This document shows, one piece after another, positions 30,494-38,972 of a stretch of 42,194 nucleotides of DNA; position 1 is the stretch's first letter; each line of letters starts with the position of its first letter. Below the pieces are notes generated by a model. The model was given only the letters and a program-made list of their open reading frames with translations, was not told where the DNA came from and made no database searches. The DNA is from Myxococcales bacterium (GTDB lineage: Bacteria > Myxococcota_A > Polyangia > Haliangiales > Haliangiaceae). The position numbers were made by a program, and so were the translations under genes. The DNA is taken from assembly GCA_028287135.1 (NCBI GenBank), contig JAQBQE010000052.1, positions 1 through 42,194 on the forward strand, written 5' to 3'.

Positions 30494-32443
30494 TCAGTTA
30501 CGGATAGCACTCTCGGGAGCCGACGGTGCGTCCAGGTCCTGAGATTCGGAGAGGGTGCGCTCGGTGATGGGGGTATGGCTCCCCGACTTCTTCGAGGGGT
30601 GGGCCACGCCGTACTCGGGGACGAGGTCCGCGAGGCCGGCACGAACGCGGTCCATGTCCGTGCCGCCGGCGACGCTGAGCAAGCTGTCGACGCCGCGGAC
30701 GACGTCCGTCCACTCGTGTGGCTTGATGCGCCCGATGAACACCTTGGGGTGACGCGTCTTCTCGGCCTGCTCCGCCGCGGTCGAGAGCTCCTCGAACAGC
30801 TTCTCGCCGGGCCGGATCCCGGTGAACTTGATATCGATGTCGACGCCTGGCCGCAGGCCCGACAGCGTCACGAGGTCGCGCGCGAGGTCGACGATCTTCA
30901 CCGGCTCGCCCATGTCGAGGATGAAGATCTCGCCGCCCTGGCCCATCGCGCCGGCCTGCATCACGAGCTGGCTGGCCTCGGGGATGGTCATGAAGTAGCG
31001 ACGCATCTCGGGATGGGTCACGAGCACCGGACCACCCGCCGCGATCTGCTGGCGGAAGATCGGGATCACGCTGCCGTTCGAGCCGAGGACGTTGCCGAAC
31101 CGCACCGTGACGAACCGCGTCTGCGAGCTGCTCGAGAACGCCTGCAGATAGATCTCGGCGACGCGCTTGGTCGCGCCCATCACCGACGTCGGGTTGACCG
31201 CCTTGTCCGTCGAGATCAGGACGAAGCGCTCGACACCGTAGCGATCGGACAGCGTCGCCATCGTGCGCGTGCCGCCGACATTGTTCTTCACGGCCTCGCC
31301 GGGGTTCCACTCCATCATCGGCACGTGCTTGTGCGCGGCGGCGTGGAACACGATCTCGGGCTTGCTGGTCTCGAACACCTGGGTCATCCGGTGGATGTCC
31401 GTGATGTCCGCGATCCGCGGATCGATCGGCACGCCCGGGAAGGCGGTCGTCAGCTCGCGATGGATCTCGAACAGCGCGTTCTCGAACCGCTCGACGAGGA
31501 TGATCCGCTCGGGACCGAACCGGCAGATCTGCCGGCACAGCTCCGAGCCGATGCTACCGCCGGCGCCGGTGACGAGGACGACGCGGCTGCGCAGGCTGGC
31601 GCCGACGATCGCCTCGTCGAGCTTGACCGGCTCACGGCCGAGCAAGTCCTCGATCGCGACCTCGCGGACGCGCGACAGGTTGACCTTGTCGCCGACGAGC
31701 TCGTAGATGCCGGGGATGATCTTGGTCTCGAGCCCGGCGTCGCGGCAGAGCTCGGTGATCCGGCGGATCTCCTGGCCGGATGCATTGGCGATCGTGATCA
31801 GGGCGCGGCGCGCGCGCACCTTCTCGGCGATCTCTCGGATCTCGTGGGTCGTGCCGAGCACGCGCAGGCCACCGATGCTGGTCCGTAGCTTCTGCGGGTT
31901 GTCGTCGATGAAGCCGACCGGGGCGAGCCCTAGATCGGGACGGTTGACGATCTCGCGCGACACCATCACGCCGGCCTCGCCAGCGCCGATCAGCAGCACG
32001 CGGGCGCGATCTCCGTCGACGACGCGCTTCTTGCGATCCTGCAGCTCGTTGTGAACGCGCCACGCCGCGCGGACGCCGACGAGGCCCACGAACACGAGGA
32101 TGAAGTCCATGGCGAGGACGCTGATCGGGATGACGTTGTTCGTCGACGGCAGGATGTGAGCGAGCCGGGTCGCGAACAGCAGCAGCGACGACAGCGTGAT
32201 CGCGAGGCCGACCTGCAGCGCGTCGGTCATGTTGATGTAGCGCCACGCGACGCGCGGCACGCCGAACGCCGCGAACACGATGTACTGGAGCCCGACCACA
32301 CATGGCCAGGTCATCACCGCGACAGTGAGCGCCACGTCGGGGACCTGGAACTCGAAGCGGAACAGCCAGGCGAGCCAGTAGGCGACCGACATCACGAGGA
32401 TGTCGAAGGCAATCCGGAAGGTGCGGTTCAAGAAACGAGGCAT
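30494..32443 (-). CDS. WbpM/PglF/CapD-like membrane-bound nucleotide-sugar 4,6-dehydratase
   Basis: 649 residues, full length for this family. Four N-terminal membrane helices (about 10-28, 43-62, 78-96, 107-126) precede a first Rossmann-like domain (LLIGAGEAGVM 150-160). The catalytic SDR domain has TGAGGSIGSE (292-301), STDKAVNP (411-418) and VMGATKR (421-427). Met422 in place of the usual Tyr of YxxxK, with Lys426 kept, is normal for the group. The C-terminal ~40 residues are Ser/Pro-rich and variable. It converts UDP-GlcNAc to a 4-keto-6-deoxy sugar, feeding the aminotransferase and acetyltransferase that follow. First gene of the initiation operon, with ECF-like element D only 12 nt before its ATG. 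Confidence 0.94.
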   Translation of the reverse strand: MPRFLNRTFRIAFDILVMSVAYWLAWLFRFEFQVPDVALTVAVMTWPCVVGLQYIVFAAFGVPRVAWRYINMTDALQVGLAITLSSLLLFATRLAHILPSTNNVIPISVLAMDFILVFVGLVGVRAAWRVHNELQDRKKRVVDGDRARVLLIGAGEAGVMVSREIVNRPDLGLAPVGFIDDNPQKLRTSIGGLRVLGTTHEIREIAEKVRARRALITIANASGQEIRRITELCRDAGLETKIIPGIYELVGDKVNLSRVREVAIEDLLGREPVKLDEAIVGASLRSRVVLVTGAGGSIGSELCRQICRFGPERIILVERFENALFEIHRELTTAFPGVPIDPRIADITDIHRMTQVFETSKPEIVFHAAAHKHVPMMEWNPGEAVKNNVGGTRTMATLSDRYGVERFVLISTDKAVNPTSVMGATKRVAEIYLQAFSSSSQTRFVTVRFGNVLGSNGSVIPIFRQQIAAGGPVLVTHPEMRRYFMTIPEASQLVMQAGAMGQGGEIFILDMGEPVKIVDLARDLVTLSGLRPGVDIDIKFTGIRPGEKLFEELSTAAEQAEKTRHPKVFIGRIKPHEWTDVVRGVDSLLSVAGGTDMDRVRAGLADLVPEYGVAHPSKKSGSHTPITERTLSESQDLDAPSAPESAIRN

Positions 32444-32455
32444 GCGAGGGCGTGA

Positions 32456-32485
32456 GGTTAGTGGTCCGTAGTCGGCCGTATGTTC
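32456..32485 (-). promoter_or_regulatory. ECF-type promoter-like element, site D
   Basis: On the minus strand: GAACA, 17 nt, CACTAACC. The proximal box ends 12 nt before ATG 32443 of the dehydratase, which predicts a very short leader. An AT-rich stretch (about 32506-32516) lies upstream of the GAAC box and could aid polymerase binding. Confidence 0.55.
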
Positions 32486-32709
32486 ACGGCGGCCGGCACC
32501 CTAACCGAAATTTTTGCCGCCCCGGCACAATCCATCGTGAGACCAGAGGCAGAGAGTGAGACGGGCCATGCTCAACCGGCTAACCGCCCGTACCTGGGCC
32601 CCCTCGTCGGTAAAAGCCTCGACGAGAGATCACCGCCACACCTTCCCGGCGAGCGGTCGATTGAGTGTTGACTTGTAGGCTCCCCCGAGGGGATTGTTCA
32701 CCAGGGTCT
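32486..32709. other. Intergenic region between the initiation operon and the FnIII/LamG gene
   Basis: No convincing gene is seen. It contains a 7-bp inverted repeat, CTCGTCG (32603-32609) with CGACGAG (32620-32626), and no T-tract. A TTGACT near 32671 could be part of a promoter for the gene at 32710, but no good -10 box follows. Confidence 0.4.
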
Positions 32710-34830
32710 ATGTTCATCAAACATTACGTTAAGCCGCTGTTCCTGGCGCTCGTTGCGCTCGTGGGTCTGAATGCATGCGCGGAGCTCGACTTCGGGTCGA
32801 CCGAGCAGCACATCGACCCGCCCACGACCGTGACCGCAACCGCGATCTCGGATTCGCGGATCCAGGTGTCATGGACCACCCAGAGCTCGATGGGCGCGTT
32901 CAAGTACTACGTGCAGCGGGCGACGTCCGCTGCGGGCCCTTACACGCACATCGGTTCCGTCCTCGAGCCCGAGACGACGTTCACCGCCGTCAACCTCGCG
33001 ACGGCCACCACCTACTTCTTCCGCGTCGTAGCCGTCGCCACCGACGGTAGCGAATCGGTTCCTTCAGCTCCCGGTTCGGCGACCACCTTTGGTGGCGCGG
33101 GAAGCGGTGGCGCACCGACCGGCGTCTCTGCCACCGCGATCTCCGACACGCGCATCATGGTGTCGTGGACCGCGTCGCCCACGGCATTCAAGTACTACGT
33201 GCAGCGCTCGACGTCCGCCGTCGGCGCGTTCGTTCACGTCGGCTCGGTGCTGGCCCCCGATACGTCGTTCCTCGACGTCGGCCTGACGGCTGGAACCACG
33301 TACTACTATCAGATCGTCGCCGTGTTCCCGAACAACAGCGAATCGGGGCCGTCCGCGCCTCCGGCCTCGGCGACCACGTTCGGTGCGATCCAGCCGCCGA
33401 CCAACGTCACTGCACAGGCGATCTCCGAGGACCGCATCACGATTTCGTGGACGGGCTCGGCAAACGCGGTCAAGTACTACATCTACCGCGCCTCGTCGGC
33501 CGCCGGCCCGTACGCCAACATCGGCACCGCACTGGCGCCCGGCTCGTCGTACCTCGACGCGAACCTCACGCCGAGCACGACCTACTGGTACCAGCTCACC
33601 AGTGTCGACGTGAACGACAGCGAGTCGTCGCCGTCGACGCCACCGGTCTCCGCGACCACGTTCGGCCCTGGTGGCGGCGTGTTCGAGGGCTACTGGAAGT
33701 TTGATGAGCGAACCGGTTCGCAGGCCGCCGATTCCTCGGGCCTGTTCCGCACCGGTACCCTTTCCGGCGGCGCTGCATTCAGCATCGCGGACAAGGCTCA
33801 GATCGACGACAACCGGTCGGCCGTTGCCATCACGGCGGCAACGAGCTCGGTGGTTACCGTCGGGCCCGCCCCCGGCCTGAACCTCACGGGTAGCTTCACC
33901 GTATCGTTCTGGGCCAAGGCCGCCGGCGGAGCGCAGGTTCGCTTCCTCGGTATGCGCGCCGCGGGTTGTGGTGCGCCTGGATGGGAGATCGGACAGGGTG
34001 GTGCGGGCCTCTACTTCCAGGGCGAGAACGAGACCGTCAACTTTGGCCAGTCTCTCCCGGCCGACACGTGGACTCATCTCGCTGCGACCCATGCGGGCGG
34101 CGTCATGCGTCTGTTCGTGAATGGCGCGCAGGTCGCCATGGGCGCGTACACGTCGACGAACTCCGTGCAGGGCTCCCTCGAGTTCGGTCATCCTGGTGGC
34201 TGCCCCGGCGACGCCTTCCTCATCGACGAGACACAGATCTTGAGCCGCGAGTTGCCACCGAGCGAGATCGCGACGGCTGGCACCCTCCCGCCGCCACCGG
34301 CGAGCATCACGGTGACGGCGAAGACGTCGGTCGCGCTGCGGCTGTCGTGGAGCCTGGTGCCTGGCGCGACGTCGTACATCCTCTCCAAGGGTGACGGCGC
34401 TGGACCCATCACCTTCTACACGCACGTTCCGAACACGGGGACCTACGATGTCGATCACCTGACGCCCGGGATGACGTACTCGTTCCACGTTCGCGCGGTC
34501 GTCAACGGGCTCTACTCGAACCCCTCGCCGACCGTGACCGACTCGACCAACGGCGTATTGGCCGCGCCGACCAACGTGATGGCGACGACGATTTCCGCCG
34601 ACCGCATCAACGTGACGTGGTCGGGTGTGACGGGCGCGTTCAAGTACTACGTGTTCGAGTCGGTCAACAACGGACCGTTCACGTTCGTGGGTAGTGTCGT
34701 CGATCCGCAGACCAGCCTGCTCCGCGCGAACCTCGCTGCGGGCTCGACGTTCACGTACCAGATCCAGGCCGAAGACCCCGGGCAGCAGACGTCGGCGATG
34801 TCGGCATCGGCGAGCGCGACGACTCCGTAG
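32710..34830 (+). CDS. Lipoprotein with five fibronectin-III-like repeats and a central LamG-like domain
   Basis: 706 residues from ATG 32710. The lipobox LNAC gives lipidated Cys23. Three FnIII-like repeats lie at about 38-127, 136-224 and 229-318, each with ATAISD.RI.VSW, a (F/V)KYY(V/I) strand and a TTY..(R/Q) strand. A concanavalin/LamG-like domain (about 324-520) starts GYWKFDERTGSQAADSSG and contains FTVSFWAKA and THLAATHAGGVMRLFVNG. Two more FnIII-like repeats (about 531-617, 618-706) finish the protein. Such modules bind carbohydrate or protein at the cell surface, so adhesion to its own EPS or to outside polymer is possible (inference). DNA repeats within it suggest recent internal duplication. 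Confidence 0.85.
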   Translation: MFIKHYVKPLFLALVALVGLNACAELDFGSTEQHIDPPTTVTATAISDSRIQVSWTTQSSMGAFKYYVQRATSAAGPYTHIGSVLEPETTFTAVNLATATTYFFRVVAVATDGSESVPSAPGSATTFGGAGSGGAPTGVSATAISDTRIMVSWTASPTAFKYYVQRSTSAVGAFVHVGSVLAPDTSFLDVGLTAGTTYYYQIVAVFPNNSESGPSAPPASATTFGAIQPPTNVTAQAISEDRITISWTGSANAVKYYIYRASSAAGPYANIGTALAPGSSYLDANLTPSTTYWYQLTSVDVNDSESSPSTPPVSATTFGPGGGVFEGYWKFDERTGSQAADSSGLFRTGTLSGGAAFSIADKAQIDDNRSAVAITAATSSVVTVGPAPGLNLTGSFTVSFWAKAAGGAQVRFLGMRAAGCGAPGWEIGQGGAGLYFQGENETVNFGQSLPADTWTHLAATHAGGVMRLFVNGAQVAMGAYTSTNSVQGSLEFGHPGGCPGDAFLIDETQILSRELPPSEIATAGTLPPPPASITVTAKTSVALRLSWSLVPGATSYILSKGDGAGPITFYTHVPNTGTYDVDHLTPGMTYSFHVRAVVNGLYSNPSPTVTDSTNGVLAAPTNVMATTISADRINVTWSGVTGAFKYYVFESVNNGPFTFVGSVVDPQTSLLRANLAAGSTFTYQIQAEDPGQQTSAMSASASATTP

Positions 34831-34887
34831 TCATCAAAGATCGCTCAGCGCGGTACGCGCGGCCAGAGTCGCGCTAGTATCGCGCTG

Positions 34888-35700
34888 GTGAGAGCCTGGG
34901 TCGCGTTCAGCGTCGCGCTCACGGCGTCGGCGTGTGGCTTCAGTGTCCCGACCGGCGACGTCGTCGCGGACGCGCCCAATGATAGTCCGCCGGATGTCAC
35001 CGATGCGGCCTTGGCGCGGACCCGACAAGGTCTCGTCGGCTTCTGGACGTTCGATGACGCGCCGGGCACACGGTTCATCGCCGACACAGCGCAAGCCGGC
35101 CCACCGGTGCCGCTCGAAGTGATGACGAGCGCCACGCTGGCGGCGCCGACCTTCAGTAACGGCAACCTGGTTGCTCTGCAGCAAGGACGTTTGCATTCCG
35201 CCGAGAACACGCACCTCCCTGCCGATTGCGCGATGGCCGGCGCGGTGACCCTCGAGGTCTGGGCGATGCCGAATGTCGCGATGCAGGGAGCGCTCGACGC
35301 GCCGTCGTTCGTCGCCGGGCTCGCTTCCAACGTCGTCTCGCGCGACGTCGCTCTGATGCAAGCAGGCGACAAATGGGTCGGCCAGGTGCGCACGACGTCC
35401 TCACTCGATGGCAAGCCCAACCTGATTTCTACCTCCGTCGCATCGACCTCGACGATGACGCACCTCGTGCTGATCGCGGACGCTACGCAACGCGTCCTGT
35501 ACGTCAACGATGTGCCGCAGGCGATCGGCGCCCCTGGAGGTCCCATGGGCTGGGACGTCTCGTATCCGATGGCGTTGATCGACGAGTATCAACACGCGCG
35601 GTTGTGGACAGGTACGCTCGCCCTCGTTGCCCTGTACCGCCGCGGACTCTCTGCGGCAGAAGTTCACCAGAACTTCATTGCTGGCCCCGACGCTCCGTAG
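34888..35700 (+). CDS. LamG-like surface lipoprotein
   Basis: 270 residues from GTG 34888. The signal ends TASACGF with a lipobox-type Cys at about residue 16. An acidic tether (DVVADAPNDSPPDVTDA) leads to GLVGFWTFDDAPGTRFIADTA, VTLEVWAMPN, TMTHLVLIADATQRVLYVNDV and ARLWTGTLALVALYRRGLSAAEV, which together are a LamG/concanavalin-like jelly-roll. It resembles the central domain of the preceding FnIII lipoprotein, 57 nt upstream, and may be co-transcribed. The ligand is unknown. Its stop is directly adjacent to the stop of the convergent kinase gene. Confidence 0.75.
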   Translation: MRAWVAFSVALTASACGFSVPTGDVVADAPNDSPPDVTDAALARTRQGLVGFWTFDDAPGTRFIADTAQAGPPVPLEVMTSATLAAPTFSNGNLVALQQGRLHSAENTHLPADCAMAGAVTLEVWAMPNVAMQGALDAPSFVAGLASNVVSRDVALMQAGDKWVGQVRTTSSLDGKPNLISTSVASTSTMTHLVLIADATQRVLYVNDVPQAIGAPGGPMGWDVSYPMALIDEYQHARLWTGTLALVALYRRGLSAAEVHQNFIAGPDAP

Positions 35701-38022
35701 TCACTGATACGACGCAGCGGTCTTCACGATCCACGTTCGATTCGGCGCGCGCGTCCCAACCGAACGAAGCAGCGCCCCAGCACCGGCGCGATCGCCATTC
35801 GCGGCGAGCAAGGCAGCGCGCTCGCACACCGCCCAGGTCGCGAAGAACGGGACGTGATACGCGGCATAGAAGTCGAGCGGTGCGGAGTACGCGGCCGTCA
35901 GCGTCGGCTCGGTGAGCACCTCGGAATCGGCGGGCGCGGCGGGGACGAGGCACGCGCCACCGAAGAACGTCGCGCGCGCGCGAACGAGCATCGCGAGCGC
36001 AGCGGGCGCACCGTACGCCGGCTTCGCAGGGGTGGCGGTCGCAGCGAGAGCAGCGAGCTCGGTCGCGGCCTGCTCCGCGAGCGATGGATCGACAACGCCG
36101 GCGACGAACAGACACGCGCCGCGCTCGGGCGCGTTCGCATCGGCGCCGCCGGCGAGGCAGGGCGTGACCGTCGCGCGTGCGGCGGGATCCCCGTCGAGCC
36201 ACTGCAACAACCCGAGCGCTGCGCGACGAATCGGCCGGCGCCCGGCGCCCGCGCGATCGAGCGAGCGCTGATACATCTCCTTTGCTCGCGTGCGATCCCC
36301 CGACAGCGCGAGGACCTTGCCGAGACCTGCGAACGTGTCCTCGCCCTCGGCGAGCCGGAGCGCCTCCTCGGCAGCGGTGATCGCCTCGGGGAGCTTGCCG
36401 GCCGCGGCGAGCGTGGTGGCGTGCACCGCGACCGCATCGGCCTCGCCGGGAAACGCGTCGCGATACAGCGTGCCGATCCGCAGCGCCTCGGTCGGCTCGT
36501 CGACATAGAGCAGCACCGACGAGTAGTGATCGTAGATTCGACCGCGCAGCTGCGGTGCCGGTTGCGCCAGCAGCGCCTTGTACTCGTCACGCGCGGTCGC
36601 GTAGTTGCCGGCCCGGTAATCGAGCTCGGCAGCCCAGAACGCCAGCTCGCGCTCGGCGTTCGCAGGTCCCAGCACCGAACGCGCACGGGCGGCGCCATGC
36701 TCGACGAGCGCGATCGCCGCGTCGAGCAACAGCCGATCCTTGCTGCCCGCCGGCGCCGTGTCGCGTGCACGACGCGCGGCCTCCGCTGCCCTGGCACGAT
36801 CCTGCTCGGACGCGCCCCCGAACAGGATCACGTAGGCGTTTGCGCGCGGATGCTCGGGGGCCACCGCGAGCGCGGCACGCAGCGACGACAGCGCCTTGTC
36901 GCCGTAGAACACGTCGTACTCCTCGAGCGCTCGCTTGACGTACTCGTCACCCGGTCGCGACGGCGCGGCCGGAACGGATCGCTGCGAGCGCCACGCCCAG
37001 ATCCCGGCACCCGCACCGACGACGAGCACGGCGGCAGCGACGGCGAGCGGCCAGCGACGCGCCGGTGGAGCAAACCGACGCGTCCGCTCCGCGGCGATCG
37101 CATCGCGCAACGCGAGCATCGTCGGCCATCGCGTCGCGGGCTCCTTCTCGAGCGCGCGCTCGACGATCGCCACGACCGAATCGGGGATCTTCGGCAGCTC
37201 GGGCGGCGGATCCTTCGTGATCTGCAGGAACAGCGCGTCCATCGTGGTCGCGGAGTACGGCGGCTTGCCGGCGAGGATCTCGTGCGCGAGGACGCCGACG
37301 GAGAACACCTCGCTGCGCTCGTCGGGTGGATCGCCTGCGATTTGCTCGGGCGCCATGTACAGCGGCGTGCCGAGCAACGAGCCGGCATGCGTCTGGTAGC
37401 TCTCGATCTCGGCGCTCGACGGCCGGGTCTCCGCGATCGCTGCTGCGCGATTCGGCTCGCTCGGCATCGTCGCATCGAGCGCGACCCGGGTGAGGCTCGA
37501 CGACGGCGCGATGCGCTCCACCGAGGTGGCCGGCGGGGCTTCGTCATTGCGTAGCTTTGCCAGCCCGAAGTCGAGGACCTTGATCCCGTCGGGCGCGACC
37601 ATGATGTTGGCAGCCTTGATGTCGCGGTGCAGGATCCCGCGTGCGTGGGCCGCGACCAGCGCATCCGCGACTTCTTCGATCCAGCGCAGCGCGACCTCGA
37701 GGGACGGAGCGCCGTCCTTGCGCAGCGTCTCCGACAGCGTGCGACCCTCGACGAGCTCCATCACCAGGATGTCGTCACCTCCCTGCGAGACGATGTCGAA
37801 CAGCGTGACGACGTTCGGGTGACGGATCGCGGCGGCCGCGCGTGCCTCGCGCAGCATCCGTGCTCGGCGCTCGATGTCGCCCGCGGAATCTGCCGGCAGC
37901 ACCTTGAGCGCCACGTAGCGGTCGAGACGCTCGTCGCGTGCGCGCCAGACCTCGCCCATCGCGCCCTTGCCGAGCTCGGAGATCAGCCGGTAGGGACCGA
38001 CCAGGTCGCCTGCCTCGGGCAT
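35701..38022 (-). CDS. Hanks-type Ser/Thr protein kinase with TPR-like C-terminal region
   Basis: 773 residues. The N-terminal kinase domain (about 10-290) is complete: the Gly-rich loop LGKGAMGEVW (17-26), ATP Lys40 in VALK, the HRDIKAAN catalytic loop (Asp134, Lys136, Asn139), DFG (Asp151), and GTPLYMAPEQ before DERSEVFSVGVLAHEIL. One membrane helix follows at about 327-345 (LAVAAAVLVVGAGAGIW). The remaining ~400 residues are Ala-rich helical repeats of TPR type, probably outside the inner membrane. This is the standard myxobacterial layout. It likely reports on envelope or nutrient state. A link to the EPS locus is only positional. Divergent or upstream signals were not identified. Confidence 0.93.
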   Translation of the reverse strand: MPEAGDLVGPYRLISELGKGAMGEVWRARDERLDRYVALKVLPADSAGDIERRARMLREARAAAAIRHPNVVTLFDIVSQGGDDILVMELVEGRTLSETLRKDGAPSLEVALRWIEEVADALVAAHARGILHRDIKAANIMVAPDGIKVLDFGLAKLRNDEAPPATSVERIAPSSSLTRVALDATMPSEPNRAAAIAETRPSSAEIESYQTHAGSLLGTPLYMAPEQIAGDPPDERSEVFSVGVLAHEILAGKPPYSATTMDALFLQITKDPPPELPKIPDSVVAIVERALEKEPATRWPTMLALRDAIAAERTRRFAPPARRWPLAVAAAVLVVGAGAGIWAWRSQRSVPAAPSRPGDEYVKRALEEYDVFYGDKALSSLRAALAVAPEHPRANAYVILFGGASEQDRARAAEAARRARDTAPAGSKDRLLLDAAIALVEHGAARARSVLGPANAERELAFWAAELDYRAGNYATARDEYKALLAQPAPQLRGRIYDHYSSVLLYVDEPTEALRIGTLYRDAFPGEADAVAVHATTLAAAGKLPEAITAAEEALRLAEGEDTFAGLGKVLALSGDRTRAKEMYQRSLDRAGAGRRPIRRAALGLLQWLDGDPAARATVTPCLAGGADANAPERGACLFVAGVVDPSLAEQAATELAALAATATPAKPAYGAPAALAMLVRARATFFGGACLVPAAPADSEVLTEPTLTAAYSAPLDFYAAYHVPFFATWAVCERAALLAANGDRAGAGALLRSVGTRAPNRTWIVKTAASYQ

Positions 38023-38031
38023 CGCTCGCTC

Positions 38032-38889
38032 CTACTCCGGTTTCGCCGTCAGGAACTCGATGAGCACCTTGTTGAAGCTCTTCGGGTCCTGCCACATCGC
38101 AAAGTGGCTGGTGTCGGCGAACACGGTGAGCTCGCCGTTCGGGATCAGCTCTGCCATCTCCTTGATCTGATCGAGCTCGATGATCTCGTCGTGATCGCCG
38201 AGCGCGACCATCGTGGGCGCCGTGATCCCACGAAGCTGATCCTTCGTGAACCCGCCGGGATTCCTCCACACCGGGAGCAAGGCATCGATCGCCGCCGAGA
38301 ACGACTTCGGCTTGTTGCCGAACCGCGCATGGTCGGCGCGACACTTCGCCGTGTAGGCAAGGAACGTCGCCGCCGGCGGCTTGCCCTTGCGCGGCTTGCT
38401 GCCGTTGCCGTCGTAGTTGGTCCCGATGATGAACAGCTTGTCGACGCGGTCGGGGTGGGTGACCGCGAGGTCGAGACCGATCGCACCGCCATCACTCCAC
38501 CCAACGAGCGAGGCCCTGGGCAGGGACAGCTTGTCCATCACGGCAAGCACGTCACTCGCCATCGCGTGATAGCTGAGCTTGCCCTTCGGCAGCGAGCTGC
38601 GTCCCTGGCCGCGACTATCGATGACGATGACCTGGAATTTGTCGCGCAGCGCGGGCACCTGACGCGAGAAGTGATCGCCGTTGCCCATCCCGCCGTGGAG
38701 CAGGATCACCGGAGCGCCGGTGCCAAACGTCGCGTAGTAGATCGTGCCGCCCTTGATCGTGACCGTGCCCTTGGTATCCGCCTTCGGCATCGCCGGCGGC
38801 AGCGGCAGCGTCTGCCAACGCGGCTTGGCGAGCGCAGGTGCGTTGGTAACGACTAACAGCGCGATAGAGAACACCAAGCGCGCTCGCAT
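38032..38889 (-). CDS. Secreted alpha/beta hydrolase
   Basis: 285 residues from ATG 38889, chosen for its signal peptide (MRARLVFSIALLVVTNAPALA, cleavage about 21). The oxyanion segment VILLHGGMGNG (61-71) is followed by DSRGQGRSS and the nucleophile elbow GWSDGG (Ser132). GDHDEI carries the likely acid, and ADTSHFAMWQD the catalytic His. The lid region contains a Lys-rich stretch (GNGSKPRKGKPPA). It probably hydrolyses an ester or lactone outside the cytoplasm; the substrate is unknown. It lies 9 nt after the start of the kinase gene on the same strand (kinase downstream), so the two may be co-transcribed. Confidence 0.88.
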   Translation of the reverse strand: MRARLVFSIALLVVTNAPALAKPRWQTLPLPPAMPKADTKGTVTIKGGTIYYATFGTGAPVILLHGGMGNGDHFSRQVPALRDKFQVIVIDSRGQGRSSLPKGKLSYHAMASDVLAVMDKLSLPRASLVGWSDGGAIGLDLAVTHPDRVDKLFIIGTNYDGNGSKPRKGKPPAATFLAYTAKCRADHARFGNKPKSFSAAIDALLPVWRNPGGFTKDQLRGITAPTMVALGDHDEIIELDQIKEMAELIPNGELTVFADTSHFAMWQDPKSFNKVLIEFLTAKPE

Positions 38890-38972
38890 CCGTGCCGAGC
38901 ATACCGCGAGCGCGCGCGCAGGGCAGCGGGTGGAAACCCACCGATGGTGGCCGAGCAGCGCTAGGATAGCGC

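Noticed and set aside
32444..32709. JUMPStart/ops element before the surface-protein gene
   Set aside because: No GGCGGTAG core or similar was found in this gap or in the other EPS intergenic regions.
38843..38860. GACTAACA near the hydrolase start as another ECF-like element
   Set aside because: There is no GAAC box at the required distance, and it lies inside the signal-peptide coding region on the wrong strand for that gene.
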